Assembly (NCBI RefSeq): GCF_030272615.1
Contig: NC_081411.1
Span: 155,582,971-155,646,970, forward strand
DNA: 64,000 nt
Direction: 5' to 3'
From: Cryptomeria japonica
Lineage: Eukaryota; Streptophyta; Pinopsida; Cupressales; Cupressaceae
Every line of letters starts with the position of its first letter. Within the stretch, counting starts at the first letter, position 1. Shown here one piece after another: positions 45,850-56,173 of this stretch. Both the position numbers and the translations under genes were made by a program. The notes beneath the pieces were generated by a model. It did no database searches and was not told where the DNA came from. It saw only the letters and a list, made by a program, of their open reading frames with translations.

Positions 45850-46586
45850 TTATTGAACTATAGAAGGGATCACTTTCATGGAAGAGAACCAAGGATATCC
45901 TAACTTCACACGAAATGGTTCTGATGTGGGAATGGTATAAAAATTGACATCTAAGTGCTTAGTACCAACCTCAACGAGAAGAGTGATAGAGACAATAGCG
46001 AGACAAGAGAAACCATCAAATATTTTAATCACCACATCATATTTATCATATGTCACTTGGTACAATTGTAAAGTATAAATATATTCCTCAGTTATCACAT
46101 TCACCATACATGATAGATCAATGAGTACTCAATGTGAGAGTATGTCTTTGATCTTCATGGTGATATATTGGGCCATCAGGTGATGTATCAATCTTGCTAG
46201 GATCAAAGGTGATACATAGCTCCTTAGGAGGTGTACATTTATCGATAATATTCACCCCATTATTAGACTCAAGGCCAAGATGATTAGGAGAAAAGGAAAG
46301 ATGCTTAGAGTTAATCACATTAGTAGAATGAGAAGGCAAAGGCTTGGTAAATATTTGGAGGAGCTATGGATTTGTTTCCTTTGTCATTCACACTAGCTAC
46401 ATATATGGTATTGTTATCAATAAGGTCTTGAATCTTACTCCTTAGGGAATAACACTTTTCAATATCATGACACTTTTCAATATCATGACCAGGTTGACGA
46501 TGATATTGGGAAAAAGCTTTGGCATTATGATAAGGTGGCAAGGATTTGGTTATGTCAGTTGGTTTGATGTGAGGAAGTTCCAACAC
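45850..46586 (-). pseudogene. Gypsy-C nucleocapsid-like and protease-like region
   Basis: The 46,586-46,320 frame reads F-S-Q-Y-H-R-Q-P-G-H-D-I-E-K-C, then a direct repeat H-D-I-E-K-C, then Y-S-L-R-S-K-I-Q-D-L-I-D. This is the C/H-rich segment common between gag and protease in plant gypsy elements, with the first Cys replaced by Ser. The next frames contain V-N-V-I-T-E-E-Y-I-Y-T-L, S-I-T-L-L-V-E-V-G-T and R-V-K-L-G-Y-P-W-F-S-S-M-K. The last resembles the L-G-R-P-W end of retropepsins, but the catalytic D-S/T-G was not found. Confidence 0.6.
46452..46487 (-). repeat. 18-bp tandem duplication in the gypsy-C zinc-knuckle segment
   Basis: Two perfect 18-bp units, ACACTTTTCAATATCATG on the plus strand. 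The duplication is in frame and repeats six residues (H-D-I-E-K-C). Confidence 0.95.
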
Positions 46587-46984
46587 ATTCTTTTATAACA
46601 ATTGTGTCATAATGTTATGCAAAGTTCCAGAAAGAAGAGTAAATTATTTTCTAAAATACTTGGATAAAGGAGGCACACTTATTGTTGTAGCTACTACTTG
46701 AGTGGTTTTTTTGTCATTGAACTTGATAAACCTTGTTAGGTTTAAACTTTGCAAAAGGTTGTTGAACACTTTCATTCTTATCAACCAATGTCATTGAAGG
46801 AGATTGTTCAAATTGACCCACTTTAAGCTAATAGTCATGAAGTATTGCGCACAACTGCGTAAAGAAAGTAAACTCAAAAAAGAAAAGCTTATTGCTAATA
46901 TCTTTTTTCAAATTAGAAATGAAAATTCTCTGAACATCTTGATCAAGCATAGGATAAGAAATTTGAGAATACAAGTGCTTAAAT

Positions 46985-48961
46985 CTACCAATAAAAATCG
47001 ATCACTTTTTCTTTAACACCTTGCTTATAATGTATCAAATTAGTCAAAGTAATCTTGGGACCAATAGTATTGTGAAATTTTTGAATGAAATCATTAGCTA
47101 ATTGTTGGAATGATGTATTAGAATAAGGAGGTAAATAACAATACCATTGCAAAGCTTTATCTATAAATATTCTAGTAAACAATATAGCCAAAAGTCTTTG
47201 ATCATAAGCAAAATCATTGCACAAAGTTTGAAATATTTTCACATGAGTCATGGGATCACCTTTTCTATTATAGATCTCCAATTGAGGGACTTCTACATGT
47301 TTAGGGGGGACAATGTGAATGATATCATTAGAGAATGGGCTCACTACATCAAATGTTGGCACATATAACTTTGAGTGACTCATAGAAGCTATTTGTTGTT
47401 GTAAGGATGGCATAATTTGAACTAGGATATTAATGGTTGTTGTAGTCCATGGGTTGAAATTAGACATGTTTGATTGGGATGGATGAGTAACATTGTTAAA
47501 TGAAGGAGGTTGAGAATAAGGAGGTGGAACAGTATGATAGGTAGGTAATGGAGATGATTAAGTAACAAATGGAAGACTTACAAAACAAGGGATGACAGAG
47601 TTTTGATTAGCAATGTTGCCTCCTTGACTAACATGTGTAGGAATAAAATTTTGTGTGGAAGTAGCCATGATGTTGGATGTTAAAGTAGGTACACTAGTGA
47701 TATATGTAGTCATGGGAATGGAATGATTAACTAAAACTAGGAGGTTGAGTGTAACCAGGGACTTCAACACAACTTTTTCAAAGGCATAATATTAGCATCA
47801 ACAATATGAGCAAGGCCACACAACAAATCAACACCGATTTTATCATTTTGAACTATTCTTTTTAATCCTTTAGTCAATGGGATGGCCTCACTTTCAGGGT
47901 ATTGTTGACTCATCCATTGTTGAAGATTTTCAAATTCATTGTCAATCTTCTCCAATTGGTCAATAGAAACCCTAGTTAGTGATTCGTCCTCATCATGAGA
48001 ATTATGTAAAGAATGGTGATAAATAACATCAATTGTTGGTGTTTATGGTAAAAATGGATATAACAATATTGAAAGACTAAATGAATTCAACCACAAAACC
48101 CTAGCCTAACAACAATAAAGATCCACCATAACATATGAAGATTACCTAAGACAATGCAAACCAAATGAAATCATAAAGAATATACCATCACATGTCCAAT
48201 AGGGTTTGGATCTCCATTCTTCCTATCTCCATTGATCTTGCTTGATATATTTGCTCTCAGATTTTATGTGTGCACAAGAGCTCAACAAAGAATGGAAATG
48301 TGGTTGCAAGTAGGCTTGATCGCATATGATAGTTCGAATGCTAGAGTGCTTGATTAGGGTCGATAATGAAGGAAGTATCTCCTTATATAGAAGACACTAT
48401 AAGAAATGGAGGGATAAGATTAAGAGGTGTAAAAGATAAATGGTCAGCTAAGATTAGAGGGTAGGTAGATGAAATAATAAAATAATGAGAGGGTAGGTAG
48501 TGTAGGAATTAAGAGATGAATGACATGTGTCATGGGTAGAAAAGGTTAATGAATTAATTACATAAATAAAGATTTATTTAATTAATAGAAGAAGCGGGAT
48601 CAATTAAACAAATAAAAGTATTTATTTAATTTAGGAAAAGAACAATTTAAATAAATAAATGTATTTATTTAAATGAGAAATAAGGCTAGAAGAGGATAAA
48701 TGAATTAATTAAATAAATAAAGATTCATTTAATTAATAGAAGAATTAGGCTTAAATAATTAAATAAATAAAAATATTTATTTAATTAGACTGGACAATTT
48801 TAGGTGTCTACAATTGGAATAGAAGAACCACTCACATTCTCATGAAACAAGTTATCCAAATTAGGCTCCATATCCTTAGTAATTAAACCTTGGGAAGCCT
48901 AAATTCTACAACTTCTTCTCACAGGAATATTATAGGTAGGACTAATAGTAGTAAAACTCAT
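46985..48961 (-). pseudogene. Gypsy-C gag, interrupted by a solo LTR
   Basis: Begins at an ATG at 48,961 (M-S-F-T-T-I-S-P-T-Y-N-I-P-V). Reading breaks at 48,813 at the nested solo LTR and resumes below 48,035 with D-V-I-Y-H-H-S-L-H-N-S, then a Gln-rich linker. The core gag (47,467-46,985) has V-P-Q-L-E-I-Y-N-R-K-G-D-P, I-F-I-D-K-A-L-Q-W-Y and F-Q-Q-L-A-N-D-F-I-Q-K-F, a Retrotrans_gag pattern. Stops at several positions make it non-functional. It would form the particle shell and bind element RNA. Confidence 0.8.
48040..48812 (-). mobile_element. Solo LTR nested in gypsy-C gag (family of 15,093-15,900)
   Basis: 773 bp, TG...CA, flanked by GTTGG (48,035-48,039) and ATTGG (48,813-48,817). It shares full-length similarity and the palindrome set with 15,093-15,900. 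Its TATATAAGG box on the minus strand is at 48,381-48,389. It has no internal region. Confidence 0.85.
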
Positions 48962-49463
48962 TCACAAAGCAGGGAAATTTGAATTTAAATTTGAAAATTA
49001 TGATTAAGTATACAATTTTTTGTGAAAAATGATTGATTAACCAAATAATTAAGCAATTTGATTTTTGAATTTGAAAGATAAATGCATCTAGATCATAGCA
49101 TAACATTCATAAAAATCAAATCTGAATATCTATTTGATAAATTATGCAACCTACATGATAGATTTTAGGATTATAAATTAGGGTTTTTGTAAATTCAACC
49201 ACTAAATTTATGTAATTCAATTTGAAAATGAGATCTAGGAGGGAAAATTTGAATTTTACATTAAATAAATAATCAGATCTGAAATGATAAGTCCAAATTA
49301 AATAAACCACAAGCACACTTTTAGAATTTAAAATTATGATTTTTGTGAATTAAACCTCTAAAATTTTAAAATTCAATAAAAAAATAAAACTTGCAAATGA
49401 AAATGAAAATTTGAAATTGCATAAACTCTCAGACCTGAGAATAAAAAACATAATTGTAGGTGT

Positions 49464-49481
49464 AAGGAGTCGGGTTCACCA
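49464..49481 (-). promoter_or_regulatory. Primer binding site of gypsy-C
   Basis: The minus strand reads TGGTGAACCCGACTCCTT three bases after the 5' LTR end. The TGG start fits a tRNA 3' CCA, but I cannot name the tRNA with confidence. Confidence 0.6.
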
Positions 49482-49484
49482 AAA

Positions 49485-50625
49485 TGTAATGGTGAAAAAT
49501 TAGGGTTTCCACCATAGAAGGAAGAAACTGCTAATTTATGACATAGGGACCATTATGTTAAAAGAGGGAGGTAAACCCAATAGATCTAGTCATAAATCAA
49601 CAAGGATGAGGATTGAGAATCCTGTTGGATTTACCAAGTTGAGTACTCTCTTTTGAGTTGAATTGTAAAAATGTTGTTTTAGGGTAAATATGTTGGAATT
49701 GATGTAAAAACAAATGAACAGACAAGCTACAATCATCGGATCGAGCCAGAAACCTGGATCTAAGGATTGTAAAAGGATTCAGATCTATTCCTAGAAGGAG
49801 ATCCTAATTTGTTGGGACCAGTCTGACAGTTTTTGTGGTCCTCCACACTTGTCGCACTTCGGTGGGGGATCAATTTGTCTTTGTAAATAAAGCTTATACT
49901 AATGAACATAACTTCGTACCTGCTCTTGCATACACTAGACAATGGAAATAGGTTGGGAATAGGGGTTTGCCTTAGGTCAAACCTCGGTTTTGGAATTAAC
50001 CATGAAATAGAAATGAAATATGATTGAATTGCGATAATAGAAATGTTCTCCTTTTGAGGGAGATGTTGAATAATGGTTGAAAACACAAATGTTATACCTC
50101 CTTGTGAAGTTTTGTTTATCTTCACATGGAATTAGGGTTTCATGAAGTCTTCGGTAATATACAACATGAGTGTCAACTTCAATGCTTTTATCTTGCCTTT
50201 ATGTTTGCTCCAATGCTTGAATGAAGATCGATTGCTTGCTTGCTTGAACTTTAATTCTTGGTTGCTTGAATTTCATGTGTGTGGATGATCAAATGAGAGC
50301 CCGATAGACCTCCTTTTATACTTGCTCGTCGAAAAGCAATTTAATTTTTTGACATGAGATGACATAGAGCTATAATTACACTCACATTATTTGAGCATTA
50401 AGGGGCCCAAATTTGGGTCCTAATTAGGAGGACCAGGGTGCCACACCTTGGTCCTTCCCAATTAGAGACCAAAATTAAGGGGTAGGATGATGTGTACATT
50501 GAAAATGGTGATAAATATGCATGACATGAGGAAAAATGGGTCTCATTCAAGCCTCAAAGCACGAACGCCAAGGTGAGGGCCCAAATGCTGATAAATTGCA
50601 AGGGAGTACAATTTAGGATGCTACA
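49485..50625 (-). repeat. 5' LTR of gypsy-C
   Basis: 1,141 bp, the upstream copy of the 42,911-44,107 LTR. The outer edge is set by AAGAT. Confidence 0.93.
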
Positions 50626-50726
50626 AAGATGATAAACTTTTAGGAAATATATAATAGATATCATGCTATGCAAATGCTCCCACAATTTGCAAGTATGTTG
50701 GCTAGAGCATTTATGTGAGCCTTAAA

Positions 50727-50962
50727 CAAGCACACACTAAGCATTGATGCTTAGTGTGGGCCCCTCAAAACGGCAACCTAGTTAACCTTAGTAGTGGTTA
50801 TGCAACAGATAAAATTCACTTTATACAAGAAGAAAAAAGTGCATTGAGATATGTTCCCCTTGTATTAAGTGAGTTTTATTTTCCTAGAAAGTCACTACCA
50901 AGAATGAATGGGGTTGCAATTTGAGGGGTCCATACTAAATGTCAATGCTTAGGGTGTGCTTG
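50727..50962. mobile_element. Hairpin MITE (long inverted repeat, 236 bp)
   Basis: The left arm 50,727-50,829 and right arm 50,859-50,962 are inverted copies over their full length, with a loop of about 29 bp. The outer 52 bp pair best (CAAGCACAC...GTGTGCTTG ends, GGGCCCCTCAA against TTGAGGGGTCC). No transposase ORF fits in it. This is the form of a foldback-type MITE. A transcript could fold into a long hairpin and feed small RNA production (inference). A target duplication was not clear. Confidence 0.75.
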
Positions 50963-51149
50963 ACAAATTTTTTATATCGTTTATGTTTTGAGGGAAGTCT
51001 ATATGCTATTTCTAAAACTATCACATCACGTATGTATGTAAAATGTTGGTAAATATTGTAGCAACCAATACTTTGCCTACCAATTGCATTCATTTGAAAT
51101 CTCTTGATGCCTAATTCAACATATCTATTTAATGTAAGTTGTGAAACCA

Positions 51150-52420
51150 TTTCAATTCATTAATCCTTCAAATGACATCTCTTTGGCACATTATGTAAAA
51201 CAAATCAAGTGCATTAGTTGTGATTCCACATTTTGCATACATGTGTCGATTAGATCAATGGCAAGCAATGTTTCACCATCTTTCATGCTTTGGTGGCAGT
51301 TTAAGTATTGTTTTCAAAGCTTCCATTTCAGTGTTGATGGAGAGGAACGATGTTGGCACAAGTTGTGGAAATGGTTTTACACCTGCACATTACATTTGTG
51401 TTGAAGTTTTGAAAGCTTTACCAACAAATCCATTTTATGCATATCCCTGTGACCATTGCATTCCATGAGGTGACACCGCTTTGATATTTTCTTTCATGTA
51501 GCCCAGGCCTTTGTATATGCTTTCATATTTTGATTGCATGTCTACATGGGTCATTGCAACCACAACATTTATTAGAACTCTTCTATATCCTTTGCACACA
51601 ATGTTTCTAAGTTTTAATTTTGTGTTGGTAAGGTGGAGTATGCTACAGAGTTTATGGGATCGACTTTATGCCTGCCATTGCATTTGTTTAAAAGTTTCTT
51701 TAGTCTTATCACCAAATTGATTTTATGGATATGTAAAGTCATGTCGCTCCATGAGATCGCATTTCTTTGAGGCACTTTGATAAACAACTTTCATATTTCT
51801 CTAACCCATCTGTAGACCCATATACAGATTGCTGACATCATGGACTATAAAAGACCCTTTCCTTTTCCTTTTCCATATTCACATCCCTTGAAAATTTGAC
51901 ACGTATGCTCACTCCCATGTGATCATCAAATTTGAAGTGAAATGCGATAGAACCAATTTTTTTGACAATTCGCATAATTTCATGTCCTAGTACTAACTTA
52001 TATCTTGAACCATCATGACCACATAACATCTACGTAATATACTCCATAACATTTTATCTTGAATGAGACATTGTCTAGACATAGAGTTCTCACACTAAAT
52101 ATGTAGTGTGACAAAACACTTATTGAAAAATGTTGGAGTCATTGCATATCACTCGCAGAGGTTGTGGAGTTTAACATTAGGCTTGAAATGTGCATTTTCT
52201 TGAAATGTCTTTTCACCAAAACAATAATGTGCATGCCTTGTAATATGTGTTTATAGTTGGAAAGCATGAAATTATGACCCAAAGGTATGCAAACTTGTGT
52301 TTCTCTCCATTGATATTGTTTAGTCATTGACCCTTGGTAGAAAGTCTCTAAAACCTTAAAATAAACACATTTTGCACATGTCCATAATCGTAACATTCCA
52401 TGAGATGACATATCTTTAAG
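51150..52420. repeat. Degenerate tandem repeats with CCATGAGAT/GACATCTCTTTG core
   Basis: Related units recur with the boundary word CCATGAGGTGAC or CCATGAGATCGC (51,465, 51,750 and 52,397) and a CAAATGACATCTCTTTGGCAC start (51,166). The first two are about 300 bp long and share an internal order: GTGTTGG..GG(A)GAG, a CATTGCATTTGT-like word, and ACCAAATT..ATTTTATG. The same word ends at 42,910, where gypsy-C inserted. No conserved ORF. Confidence 0.55.
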
Positions 52421-53509
52421 ATACTTTGTCTATTAATTTCGTTGTTTTATCTATGATTTTGGGAGGCTACATCATTGCTTTGCAAGGTCTTTAGCTGAGG
52501 TAACAGATGACTTTGCTCCACTATCATGAGGTATTTAATAGCTTGGGATGACAGGGGATATTTATGCCCAAGAGGTTATCAATTGAGAGAGTTTGACACA
52601 AAATTTTAAATTTTTACAAGTTAAAAAGTAGGATTAATACAAGTTGTAATCTACATCCTACAATTAAATTATATACAAGAGATACCTCAAAGAATTTCTA
52701 ATTTTCTCTTTACCCTTTCTCCCATTGAATAACTTTTATATATATATATATAACAAACAAACATAAATAGCCAATTTCCAACCACAAGCAAAAACAATCA
52801 TTATTGTTCATGTATGATAAAAACAGAAATAAAGAAAACCCTAGAAAAACTATATATTTTCCCTCATCTTATCTGACATCGCAGAGAAAAGGAAAGGTAA
52901 AACTGAAAATGAAAATGATGTATCACCTGAGGAAATAGGGCTCAGGATGAATCTCCTTTATCCACCACTATGAGGAGAAACCGCCCAGCACAGGACAGAA
53001 GAACTGGTGAAGCGCGGCAAAAGGCAATGTTTTCGCAAAGCGATTCTTTCCGCTGATTAGAGTGAACTACTAGACATGGGAAGCTATTTTAGATTACATT
53101 CAACAATTCCCTCCAACTAGGGTTTGATCCTTTCCTTTTCATTGCCACATTCTCCATGCTTCCTGAATTTTTTCTATTAAACAAGATTTTGCAAAGCTCA
53201 TGAATTTAATTAGTGTAAACGTTTGTCAAATCTCTGTGTATTATATCTTTGAGGTTTTGATTTCTGGTAAAACATGAATAAATCAATGTAGTTTTCCCCA
53301 AAATATCTCCTGGTTCAAGAAATCCACCTCCCCATCATCCATGCCAGCCATTTGTCAAACCCTGAAATTAAAAATTAATTTTTTCTCAAGAAAATGAAGA
53401 TCTGGCAAGCAGGGATTTATGAAATAATCGTTCAATAGAGAAAAACTTTCTGCCCTCAAAACCCCAGCCTAGATTTTTTTACTTTACTGGTAAGGGCAAA
53501 CTACCCGTC
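52421..53509. other. AT-rich stretch, possible promoter-side region
   Basis: A short TA microsatellite is at 52,736-52,752. The segment 52,960-53,060 is more GC-balanced. No coding signal could be established. Confidence 0.35.
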
Positions 53510-53578
53510 ATGGGAACGTTACCTCCAACTCCGAGGCTCCGTATTGCGGGAAACATAGGCACTTCTGGAGATTTCAAG
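53510..53578 (+). other. Possible small coding exon
   Basis: An ATG opens 23 codons (M-G-T-L-P-P-T-P-R-L-R-I-A-G-N, then I-G-T-S-G-D-F-K) and ends in AAG before GTATAT, a good 5' splice site. Base composition is richer than the surroundings. No downstream exon could be linked with confidence, so the gene is unproven. Confidence 0.25.
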
Positions 53579-55263
53579 GTATATTTGCTTGAAACCCTAG
53601 GTAGATTTGTGGGTTGTTTGGTTTCTTTACGTTTCTTTGGATGAGCATAAATTTGAATTCCTCCTAATGCATTTCAGAACTTTTGATTAAATCCCCATAG
53701 AAAGAAAATTCATTGAGAAGGGATTTCAACTATTTGAAGAGTTACATAGAATTTAATACTATACAATTTTATTATTTTTGAAGGTTAACGCAGCTGAAAT
53801 AATCATTTGTCCGGCCGAACAGATTTCATCCTGTTCTCATCCAAACGATTAGCAGTCATCAAACCAAAACTGTAAAAAATTGAAAAAAGAAAATAAGTGA
53901 CATGGCTCAAAGTTTCCATTTTATGACGGTGTCTGCAATTTCTCCAAACAAAAACCCTAATCTATAGTCTCCCTCTTTGTGTATTTTGTGAGCTTTGACG
54001 ACTCTGCAGCCAATTTCTCGAAAATATCGTTGAAGGGCATGTTTGCCAACACCAATGAAACATATACTAGTTCTTAAAAAGTAGTCAATCCAACATTAAA
54101 CATTCTAAAATTAGCAGTACGATGCTTGGTAAGAAGATTTTTTCGAAATATTAATACACCAGTATTGTTTATAAATCTCTCATTGGACAGTGAGGCGATA
54201 TGCAAGCTTTTGAGAGTAAGATCACGCATTCGATTTCAAAATGCATGTTTATGGAAACAGAGAAAAGTATACTGTAATGATATACAATACTGTGCATGCA
54301 AGAGAAGAATTTTCTTTTTAAGAATGTGTCAATCACTGTTTTTGTTCAGATATTTACAAGAGGAGACATGATAAAAAAGAAGAAATCCTCCTAAATTTGT
54401 TGCATGTAATGTTGAGGTAACCCCAAACATTTGGCATGTTATTCATTGGAATTTGCAGGTCTGGATGAGAACTCTGATCTCCATTTGAGGGAAAACATTG
54501 TTAGGAAAAACCTGATGATTCTTAAAACAGAGAGTAATATATGATAACCAAATAAAATAGTGTACATCTACGAGTGGTAATTGTTTTCAAATGGTTCTTT
54601 GATTTTCTAACATGGGCCATATTATCAGAATAATTTCAGAAGCAGTTAGCTTATTTGATTTTTATTTCTTTTTAACTAAAATATTTAGATATTGTTGAGA
54701 TTATGGTAATGGATACAGGCAGCTGCCAGTTGATAGATGTTGAAATAGGTGAAATGAGTTCGTGCAGTTTGCAAGGAAATCGTTGACGACAAGACACATT
54801 TTGTATAGTTTTTACTAATTGGTAATAAATCAAGGAAACCACAATACCTTTTTCTTTCAGTTTTGCTTTTCATGAGCCTTTTTTGGGTTTCTTAAAAAAA
54901 TTGTCATTCCAAATAATGCGATTTTGGTATATTTGAATCTTTGTTCTGTAATGACACATCTTAAATGGTTTTTTGTTTTAGATTATTAAATTCTTGATTC
55001 TTGACTAAGATTTGTAAGTAATTTTTAGTGCATAGCTAGATTTTTATAAGTACAGTTTTGGAACACCATCTTTCCTTGCAATTTCAGATATATATTTTTG
55101 TGACCAGAACTTCATAAGCATTGTGAATTGTTACTTATACATTCGCATCAGTAGACTGATTAGCTCAATGTTAATCTGGTTGTTCTCGAATAAGAGTAAT
55201 CTATTTCTTTTGAAACTTGAACTTCTTTGGATTGTGAAATAATGTTACTAGAATAATATATTT
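53579..55263. other. Unassigned, possibly genic stretch
   Basis: Contains plausible 3' splice-site-like tracts (for example before 54,460), but no exon chain holds together. Nothing definite. Confidence 0.3.
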
Positions 55264-55278
55264 GCAATTTGGTTGTTT

Positions 55279-56158
55279 TTGATTAAGAAAAAACAGGTTT
55301 TAAGGGACCCGAAACCCGCTTACATTACGAAAGATAAGCATGAAAGAAACAAGACAAAACAGCTGCAAAAAACCAGCAACTAGGACAAAAAGACAGCAAG
55401 GAGCCAACAAAAAATTGGCCTTCCAAACCCAGCATTACATATCAATTGAATACTTTTATAGACTCCTTAGCATTCTGAACCAAAAGCATCATCGCCTTGG
55501 CCACTTCCCTCAGATCATTGCTCTCCTATCTCAGCTGGATATCTTTCGTTTTGGTCTCCATCTCAATAGTGTTCTGCCTAGTCCTTTGCCTGGAAATCTG
55601 ATGGGTGGAGCTGGAAGTTGGTACATCTTCAATGATTACCAAATTCTTATCCTTATTTTTTCTCTCCGAGTGATCCACCAGTGCATTCATGTTTTGTGAC
55701 GAAACTTTTAGGACCTGAAGACTGTGGTTCATGAAACTTTTCAAAGCCTTCTCAGTGTGGGCAACCCGGGTATTGATATTGTTTTTATCCTCCTCAACCT
55801 GTTCTTTCAAAATTCTGATAACATTCTCCAGATGTTTCAAATCCCCTTTAATCAGGTCTTTTTCCAGCCAATCCTCCATCTCGATTTCCTCCTCGGCTTC
55901 ATTGGTTTCCGTCTCCTCATTCTTTTTCCCAGAATTTGTATCCTTAATCAACTTATTTATCTTATTTTCCAGATCCCTCTGTTTACTTTGCATACTAGTA
56001 ATGTTGTCAATAACCCATTTCTGGAAGTTGAAGGATTCCAGAGTACAGTTACAGGGAATATTCAAAATAGTATTCGCAGAATTCCTACCCTGCTCAGTGC
56101 CCACAGAGTTAGGGTTGTCTTCCTCCTTATAGTTCAGAGCGACATTCCTACTGTCCGA
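55279..56158 (-). mobile_element. Short retroposon with 15-bp TSD, encoding a coiled-coil protein
   Basis: The 880-bp segment is flanked by the perfect duplication GCAATTTGGTTGTTT at 55,264-55,278 and 56,159-56,173. On the minus strand it starts inside an open frame and ends after CCTGTTTTTTCTTAATC, which resembles the terminal sequence of plant LINE/SINE-type retroposons. It has no reverse transcriptase. A long perfect TSD without LTRs indicates LINE-machinery insertion. It may be a 5'-truncated LINE, a non-autonomous family, or a processed transcript. Confidence 0.8.
55526..56104 (-). CDS. Coiled-coil protein fragment carried by the retroposon
   Basis: A 192-residue frame with a GTG at its 5' limit; reading upstream stays open to the retroposon edge at 56,158, so the 5' end is truncated. 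The sequence is Lys/Glu/Asn-rich with heptad-like patterns: W-V-I-D-N-I-T-S-M-Q-S-K-Q-R-D-L-E-N-K-I, H-L-E-N-V-I-R-I-L-K-E-Q-V-E-E-D, and L-K-S-F-M-N-H-S-L. A run of acidic residues (E-A-E-E-E-I-E-M-E-D) lies between the two coiled coils. No zinc knuckle or enzyme domain is seen. A role like that of a LINE ORF1 coiled-coil is possible but unproven. The family is not recognised. The 209-residue plus-strand frame over it is a shadow that runs past the retroposon edge. Confidence 0.5.
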   Translation of the reverse strand: MGTEQGRNSANTILNIPCNCTLESFNFQKWVIDNITSMQSKQRDLENKINKLIKDTNSGKKNEETETNEAEEEIEMEDWLEKDLIKGDLKHLENVIRILKEQVEEDKNNINTRVAHTEKALKSFMNHSLQVLKVSSQNMNALVDHSERKNKDKNLVIIEDVPTSSSTHQISRQRTRQNTIEMETKTKDIQLR

Positions 56159-56173
56159 GCAATTTGGTTGTTT

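Larger units (their letters stand above)
42911..50625 (-). mobile_element. Ty3/gypsy-like LTR element without visible RT (gypsy-C)
   Basis: A complete element bounded by similar LTRs at 42,911-44,107 and 49,485-50,625, with the flanking duplication GAGAT (42,906-42,910) / AAGAT (50,626-50,630), one mismatch. On the minus strand it has a primer binding site, a gag, a zinc-knuckle-like segment, a degenerate protease-like segment and an acidic C-terminal region. No reverse transcriptase, RNase H or integrase motif was found in the internal 5.4 kb, so it probably relied on an autonomous relative. A solo LTR (48,040-48,812) is nested in gag. Confidence 0.88.

Noticed and set aside
48034-48812. Starting the nested LTR at 48,034 (TGTTGG)
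   Set aside because: Alignment with 15,093-15,900 and the flanking GTTGG/ATTGG place the start at 48,040.
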